Under the pieces are notes generated by a model. That model was not told the origin of the DNA. It searched no databases and worked only from the letters and a program-made list of their open reading frames with translations. The position numbers and the translations under genes were made by a program. This document shows positions 60,419 through 64,000 of a DNA stretch of 64,000 nt, in pieces. Within the stretch, counting starts at the first letter, position 1, and each line of letters begins with the position of its first letter. The stretch covers positions 62,001 through 126,000 of the forward strand of contig CANLEH010000003.1 in assembly GCA_947489665.1 (NCBI GenBank). Direction: 5' to 3'. Source of the DNA: an uncultured Roseicyclus sp. (GTDB taxonomy: Bacteria > Pseudomonadota > Alphaproteobacteria > Rhodobacterales > Rhodobacteraceae).

Positions 60419-60472
60419 TCGATTACGATTCCTCCAGGCCCTCCTCAAAAGGTAGGGCTGTAAACCCGATAG

Positions 60473-60490
60473 TGTCAATCTAAACTTACA
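60473..60490. promoter_or_regulatory. PpsR-binding box upstream of bchF
   Basis: TGTCAATCTAAACTTACA fits TGT-N12-ACA. It lies 54 bp before bchF and just ahead of the GGAGG that precedes the small ORF on the plus strand. Confidence 0.8.
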
Positions 60491-60508
60491 CTTTTGGAGG
60501 AGCCTTCA

Positions 60509-60577
60509 GTGCGCCAGCCTCAGTTTCCGCAGATGCCGCAGCGCCCATGTTTTCTTTGCTTTTCTCGGCGTGAATGA
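60509..60577 (+). CDS. Possible 22-residue peptide ORF with a CxxC motif
   Basis: GTG at 60509 is preceded by GGAGG with an 8-base spacer, the best ribosome-binding site in this gap. The frame encodes a 22-residue peptide starting MRQPQFPQMPQ and ending RPCFLCFSRRE before a TGA at 60575. It contains CFLC. It lies between two PpsR boxes, directly behind the first. I do not recognise it; it could be a leader peptide, a small redox peptide or chance. Confidence 0.35.
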   Translation: MRQPQFPQMPQRPCFLCFSRRE

Positions 60578-60616
60578 TAGGAGTTCATCGCTTGCACGGC
60601 GGCCAATTCGTTGCAG

Positions 60617-60634
60617 TGTCAATTTCCTTTGACA
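60617..60634. promoter_or_regulatory. PpsR-binding box upstream of ppaA
   Basis: TGTCAATTTCCTTTGACA is a TGTCA-N8-TGACA dyad matching the strong PpsR consensus. It lies 104 bp before ppaA and forms a distant pair with the box at 60473. Confidence 0.88.
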
Positions 60635-60738
60635 TTTGTAACCCGACTCGGCGACACTCTTGCCACGACGGCTGGCTCCCGTAAGAGCGCATTCCGCACG
60701 GGGACTCCGTGTTTCGTGAGCAAAGGTTTGGCATCACG

Positions 60739-61554
60739 ATGGCCGACGATCGCAGATATGCACCACCTGTGCCCTCCGTTTTGGCGGGTCCTGACGTGCG
60801 TGGTCTTGCGCGACAAGCCATCAGGATTCTGGCAAGCCGAAGCGAAGAGCACACCGATCGCCTTCGCGCCCGTCTGGATCATCTGTGCGAAGCTTTTCTG
60901 TCTGAAGAAGAAGAGGCGCGCCATGCAGCCATTCAGAAGTTGCGCAACGAAGGTGTGACGGACCCGGAGATCATCGACCATGTGATCCCGGAAGTGTCCC
61001 GCATCCTGGGCCAACGGTGGGCCGATGATACATTGAGTTTTGCCGAGGTCAGCATCGGGTCGGCCCGATTGCAGGAAACCGTTCGCGCCCTCATCGCGCG
61101 CGACATCGCACCGCTGGATGCCGATGCCGGCGACCATCTGAATGCCCCGCGCATCATGCTGATCATCCCACGGCCCGAAGACCACACCCTGGGCACGTTT
61201 GTGGCCGCTGATCAGTTCCGACGTTTTGGATATGCGGTGGATATCATCGTCGACCAACACGCGCGCCAAGCAGCCCTTGAGCTAAGAAAACATCGATATG
61301 TGATGGTCGGACTTACAATCGGCGGTCGCAGAACACTTGCATCAGCAAAAGAATTGGTGGACATAATTCGGACGACAGCAACACGCGCTACACCCATCGT
61401 TCTTGGTGGATCGTTTGTGGAAACCGAAGACGGTTTGAAGCAGGCAACAGGTGTGGATCATGTCGCTGTATCGGTAAGGGACGCGCTTAAGAAGTGTGGC
61501 TTGGACATCGTGAGGGCAGACCCCTCTCAGAATACGGTGGCGAGTCATGAATGA
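60739..61554 (+). CDS. ppaA: PpaA/AerR-type cobalamin-domain regulator of PpsR
   Basis: This protein of 271 residues has an N-terminal helical part (about 20-120) and a C-terminal B12-binding-like (SCHIC) domain (about 130-255). The motif IPRPEDHTLGTFVAADQFRRFGYAVDI fits the AerR/PpaA family, in which a His after Asp is implicated in cobalamin binding; VGLTIGGRRTLASAKELVDIIRTTATRATPIVLGGSF follows. It is an antirepressor or modulator of PpsR. A GTG ten codons upstream is an alternative start. It lies directly ahead of ppsR, 36 bp apart. Confidence 0.88.
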   Translation: MADDRRYAPPVPSVLAGPDVRGLARQAIRILASRSEEHTDRLRARLDHLCEAFLSEEEEARHAAIQKLRNEGVTDPEIIDHVIPEVSRILGQRWADDTLSFAEVSIGSARLQETVRALIARDIAPLDADAGDHLNAPRIMLIIPRPEDHTLGTFVAADQFRRFGYAVDIIVDQHARQAALELRKHRYVMVGLTIGGRRTLASAKELVDIIRTTATRATPIVLGGSFVETEDGLKQATGVDHVAVSVRDALKKCGLDIVRADPSQNTVASHE

Positions 61555-61590
61555 AGATGGGGAACGATCTGTGACGGAAAGTAGGTTCCT

Positions 61591-63045
61591 ATGAACACGC
61601 GCGGATCAGATTTTTGGGATCAACCCTCGACGCCCCCGATTGGGCCCGAGCAATTCAACGAGATTGTCACCACGGCGGCGGATCTTGCAATTGTCCTCGA
61701 CACCGAGGGGAAGGTTCACTCGGTCATCACCAACCCACTGAACCCGACGCTTGGGCGTCTCGACCATTGGAAAGATCGCGACATTCGCGATTTCCTGGCC
61801 GAAGACAGCATGCCCAAGATCGAGGCGCAGTTGCAGGCCTATCGCAGCGGCGAAAAGGCCAAGGTCGATGCGATCGAGGTCAACCACTTCGACAATGCGA
61901 ATTGGGAATTCCCGATCCGTTACACGCTCCACAAGACCGGGCGTGATAATATCATCCTTATGTTGGGTCGCGATCTGCGCCCGATTGCCGAGCTTCAGCA
62001 TCGCCTCGTCAAGGCGCAGCTGGCGCTTGAGAAAGATTACGAAACACATCGCGACTACGAGACGCGCTACCGGGTCATCATGGAAGCCGCGCGGGATGCG
62101 TTGGTTCTAGTCGACGTTGGAACCGGTCGCATTGTCGATCTGAATTCCTCGGCGGCGCAAATACTTGGCGCTGAGACGGAAACGCTGACCGGATCAGCCT
62201 TCACGCAGGAATTCGAAGGCAAGCGACGCGGCGAGTTTATCGAAGGGCTTGTCCTTGCCGCGGGCGATGAGACCGCGCGCTCGGTCACTGTGCAAACGCG
62301 CCGCTCCGAAGCGGAAGTTGTGTTGCACCCGATGGTGTTCCGGGCGGCTGGCGACAAAACCCTTCTTTGCCGAATCGAGACGGCAGGAAATTCGGAGTCC
62401 GTCGCCGCCGAGCTGAGCCAGGTTCTGTCCGCGCTATATCGGGATGGGGCCGACGCCGTTGTCTTTACCGATGCCCATGGCGTGATCCGATCGGCAAATG
62501 ATGCCTTCCTTGGTCTGTGTGATGCGGGCCAGCTTGCCGATGTGAAGGGTAAGTCGCTTGGCGATTTCCTTGCGCGCGGATCGGTCGACCTGAAGGTGCT
62601 GATCGACAATGCAGCGCGCAACAAGAAGATGCGTTTGTATTCCACGCGGCTGGAAGGTGAGTTTGGCTCACAGCTTTCGGTCGAAATGTCCGCGACGCAC
62701 TTAAGTGCAGCAGGTCGTGCCGGATTTGCGTTCATCATCCGGGATACGAGCCGGATGGAGGTTGTGCGCGAACCGATCAGCGCCCTTCCGGGGCCTGCCC
62801 CGATGTCTGACGATGCGATGCGCAATGTCATGGATCTTGTGGGCTCCGCTCCATTGAAAGACATCGTTTCCGCCACGACGGATGTGGTCGAAAAGATGTG
62901 CATCGAGACGGCGGTGGAACTGACGGACAACAACCGTGTCGCCGCGGCCGAGATGTTGGGTCTTTCACGTCAATCGCTTTACGTGAAGCTGCGGAAATAT
63001 GGGCTTCTGGCGAAGAACGACAGCTCGTCCAGCGATCAAGCGTAA
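61591..63045 (+). CDS. ppsR: Transcriptional repressor PpsR/CrtJ
   Basis: This is a redox/light-responsive repressor of photosynthesis genes, 484 residues. It has an N-terminal PAS-like part (about 20-130), a helical linker, two PAS domains (about 155-265 and 280-390), and a Fis-type helix-turn-helix at the C-terminus (VAAAEMLGLSRQSLYVKLRKYGL, about 450-472). Cys260 (TLLCRI) and Cys437 (VEKMCIETA) appear to match the two redox cysteines of Rhodobacter PpsR/CrtJ. Its likely sites, TGT-N12-ACA, occur five times in this window. Confidence 0.94.
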   Translation: MNTRGSDFWDQPSTPPIGPEQFNEIVTTAADLAIVLDTEGKVHSVITNPLNPTLGRLDHWKDRDIRDFLAEDSMPKIEAQLQAYRSGEKAKVDAIEVNHFDNANWEFPIRYTLHKTGRDNIILMLGRDLRPIAELQHRLVKAQLALEKDYETHRDYETRYRVIMEAARDALVLVDVGTGRIVDLNSSAAQILGAETETLTGSAFTQEFEGKRRGEFIEGLVLAAGDETARSVTVQTRRSEAEVVLHPMVFRAAGDKTLLCRIETAGNSESVAAELSQVLSALYRDGADAVVFTDAHGVIRSANDAFLGLCDAGQLADVKGKSLGDFLARGSVDLKVLIDNAARNKKMRLYSTRLEGEFGSQLSVEMSATHLSAAGRAGFAFIIRDTSRMEVVREPISALPGPAPMSDDAMRNVMDLVGSAPLKDIVSATTDVVEKMCIETAVELTDNNRVAAAEMLGLSRQSLYVKLRKYGLLAKNDSSSSDQA

Positions 63046-63075
63046 ACCTGCCTTTACACTTGCCGACTCGTAAGG

Positions 63076-63093
63076 TGTCAGCTTAAGCTGACA
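63076..63093. promoter_or_regulatory. Perfect palindromic PpsR box at the bchG start
   Basis: TGTCAGCTTAAGCTGACA is a fully symmetric PpsR/CrtJ site. It ends two bases before the bchG ATG, so it occupies the position of the ribosome-binding site and any core promoter would overlap or lie just upstream, inside the 50-bp gap after ppsR. Confidence 0.9.
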
Positions 63094-63095
63094 CT

Positions 63096-64000
63096 ATGAG
63101 TGTAACGACCGACCTCAATACATCGGAAACGCCCCGCACGTTGCCCGAACCACGGGCCGTTCTGACGCTTCTGAAGCCCATCACATGGTTTCCGCCGATG
63201 TGGGCGTATCTTTGCGGCGCAGTCTCCGCCGGCGTTGCGCCGTCCGGGCATTGGCTGGTGCTGGGGTTGGGCGTGGTTTTGGCCGGTCCGGTTGTGTGCG
63301 GGATGAGCCAGGCGGCGAATGATTGGTGTGACCGCCATGTCGATGCCATTAACGAGCCGAACCGCCCGATCCCATCGGGCCGCATTCCGGGTCGCTGGGG
63401 TCTGTGGATCGCGCTGATCATGTCGGTCTTTGCAGCCTTGCTTGGTCTGGTGCTTGGTCCTTGGGGCTTTGGCGCGACGCTTGTCGCCATCGCCGCCGCA
63501 TGGGCCTATTCGGTGGAGCCGATCCGCATGAAGCGGTCGGGCTGGTGGGGGCCGGGATTGGTCGGCCTGTCCTACGAGAGCCTGCCTTGGTTCACGGGTG
63601 CTGCCGTGTTGTCCGCTGGCGCGCCGTCCTGGCCTGTGATCATCGTCGCGCTGCTTTATGGCATTGGCGCGCACGGGATCATGACGTTGAATGATTTCAA
63701 GGCGTTGGAGGGGGATCGCCAGATGGGCGTGAACTCCCTTCCCGTCACGATGGGGCCGGAGCGGGCCGCGAAGCTGGCCTGCGTGGTTATGGCCGTGCCG
63801 CAGATCATTGTGATCGGGCTCCTGGTTTACTGGTCCCTGCCCTTCTATGCGCTTGCCATTGGTGTCTCGCTGGCCCTGCAACTGGCCGCGATGCGCGTAA
63901 TGCTGCGCGATCCGAAGGGCAAGGCGCCCTGGTATAATGGCACCGGCGTCACGCTGTACGTGCTTGGCATGATGGTCACGGCCGTCGCAATTCGGGGGCT
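63096..64000 (+). CDS. bchG: Bacteriochlorophyll synthase, cut by the window edge
   Basis: This polyprenyltransferase attaches the geranylgeranyl or phytyl chain to bacteriochlorophyllide a. At least 301 residues are in view and the 3' end lies beyond the window. It has several membrane segments; LLKPITWFPPMWAYLCGAVSAG starts the first, and the substrate motif NDWCDRHVDAINEPNRPIPSG (about 76-96) is the Asp-rich diphosphate site of UbiA-type enzymes. FKALEGDRQMGVNSLPVTMG is the second Asp-rich site. No ribosome-binding site precedes the ATG because the PpsR box lies there. Confidence 0.95.
   Translation, partial: MSVTTDLNTSETPRTLPEPRAVLTLLKPITWFPPMWAYLCGAVSAGVAPSGHWLVLGLGVVLAGPVVCGMSQAANDWCDRHVDAINEPNRPIPSGRIPGRWGLWIALIMSVFAALLGLVLGPWGFGATLVAIAAAWAYSVEPIRMKRSGWWGPGLVGLSYESLPWFTGAAVLSAGAPSWPVIIVALLYGIGAHGIMTLNDFKALEGDRQMGVNSLPVTMGPERAAKLACVVMAVPQIIVIGLLVYWSLPFYALAIGVSLALQLAAMRVMLRDPKGKAPWYNGTGVTLYVLGMMVTAVAIRG

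Larger units (their letters stand above)
60419..60738. promoter_or_regulatory. Divergent control region between bchF and ppaA
   Basis: A gap of about 320 bp that holds two PpsR boxes (60473-60490 and 60617-60634, 144 bp apart), a 22-codon ORF with a good ribosome-binding site between them, and the promoters of the leftward bch-puh array and the rightward ppaA-ppsR genes. Confidence 0.8.

Overview
The window looks like a chromosomal segment of an alphaproteobacterium of the Rhodobacteraceae (Roseobacter group) that carries out aerobic anoxygenic photosynthesis. The evidence is high GC content, dense gene packing with many 4-bp ATGA/GTGA overlaps, and a large photosynthesis gene cluster (PGC) from about 37.4 kb to the right edge. 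The cluster has the aerobic cyclase gene acsF, the keto-carotenoid gene crtA and the regulators ppaA/ppsR. I did not try to name the genus.

Region 1 (1-17 kb) is mostly housekeeping. It holds the end of ilvE, a DUF2794 protein, a peptidase/NlpC operon, a beta-carbonic anhydrase followed by an SbtA-type bicarbonate transporter and its SbtB-like PII protein, an SRPBCC protein, a relaxase-C-terminus-like protein, a DUF4139 protein, asd, an RhlE-type RNA helicase, an MFS transporter, an iron-binding periplasmic protein with an iron-box-like operator, and a HupE/MFS/DUF4198 metal-related group.

Region 2 (17-37 kb) holds the scattered leucine genes leuD, leuB and leuC. Between them lie a membrane protein, an exported EEP-fold protein, an epimerase-like gene divergent from a LysR regulator, an AT-richer DUF4238 gene, a GNAT, two EamA transporters, tRNA-Pro(CGG), a PhyH dioxygenase, an FbpB-type iron permease, a MscS channel, a ThDP enzyme, an FMN reductase and a divergent FAD-oxidase/mnmD pair.

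Region 3 (37-64 kb) is the PGC. crtI-crtB run leftward and crtA-bchI-bchD-bchO run rightward from a shared control region with two PpsR boxes. A leftward array of 14 genes (bchF-N-B-H-L-M, lhaA, puhA-B-C, a small PGC protein, acsF, puhE, hemA) runs from 60.4 to 44.9 kb, with cycA (cytochrome c2) behind it. ppaA and ppsR run rightward from a second control region with two PpsR boxes, and bchG begins at the right edge behind a perfect PpsR box. Together these genes supply 5-aminolevulinate, bacteriochlorophyll and carotenoid enzymes, reaction-centre H subunit, assembly factors, electron carrier and redox/light repressor.

The observations most worth following are: two tra-box-like palindromes that share extra flanking sequence (8.8 kb intergenic, and inside bchM just upstream of lhaA-puhA); a 22-codon ORF with a strong Shine-Dalgarno between the PpsR boxes of the bchF-ppaA region; the carbonic anhydrase-SbtA-SbtB module in a phototroph with no carboxylase genes in view; and the unpaired iron-transporter parts.
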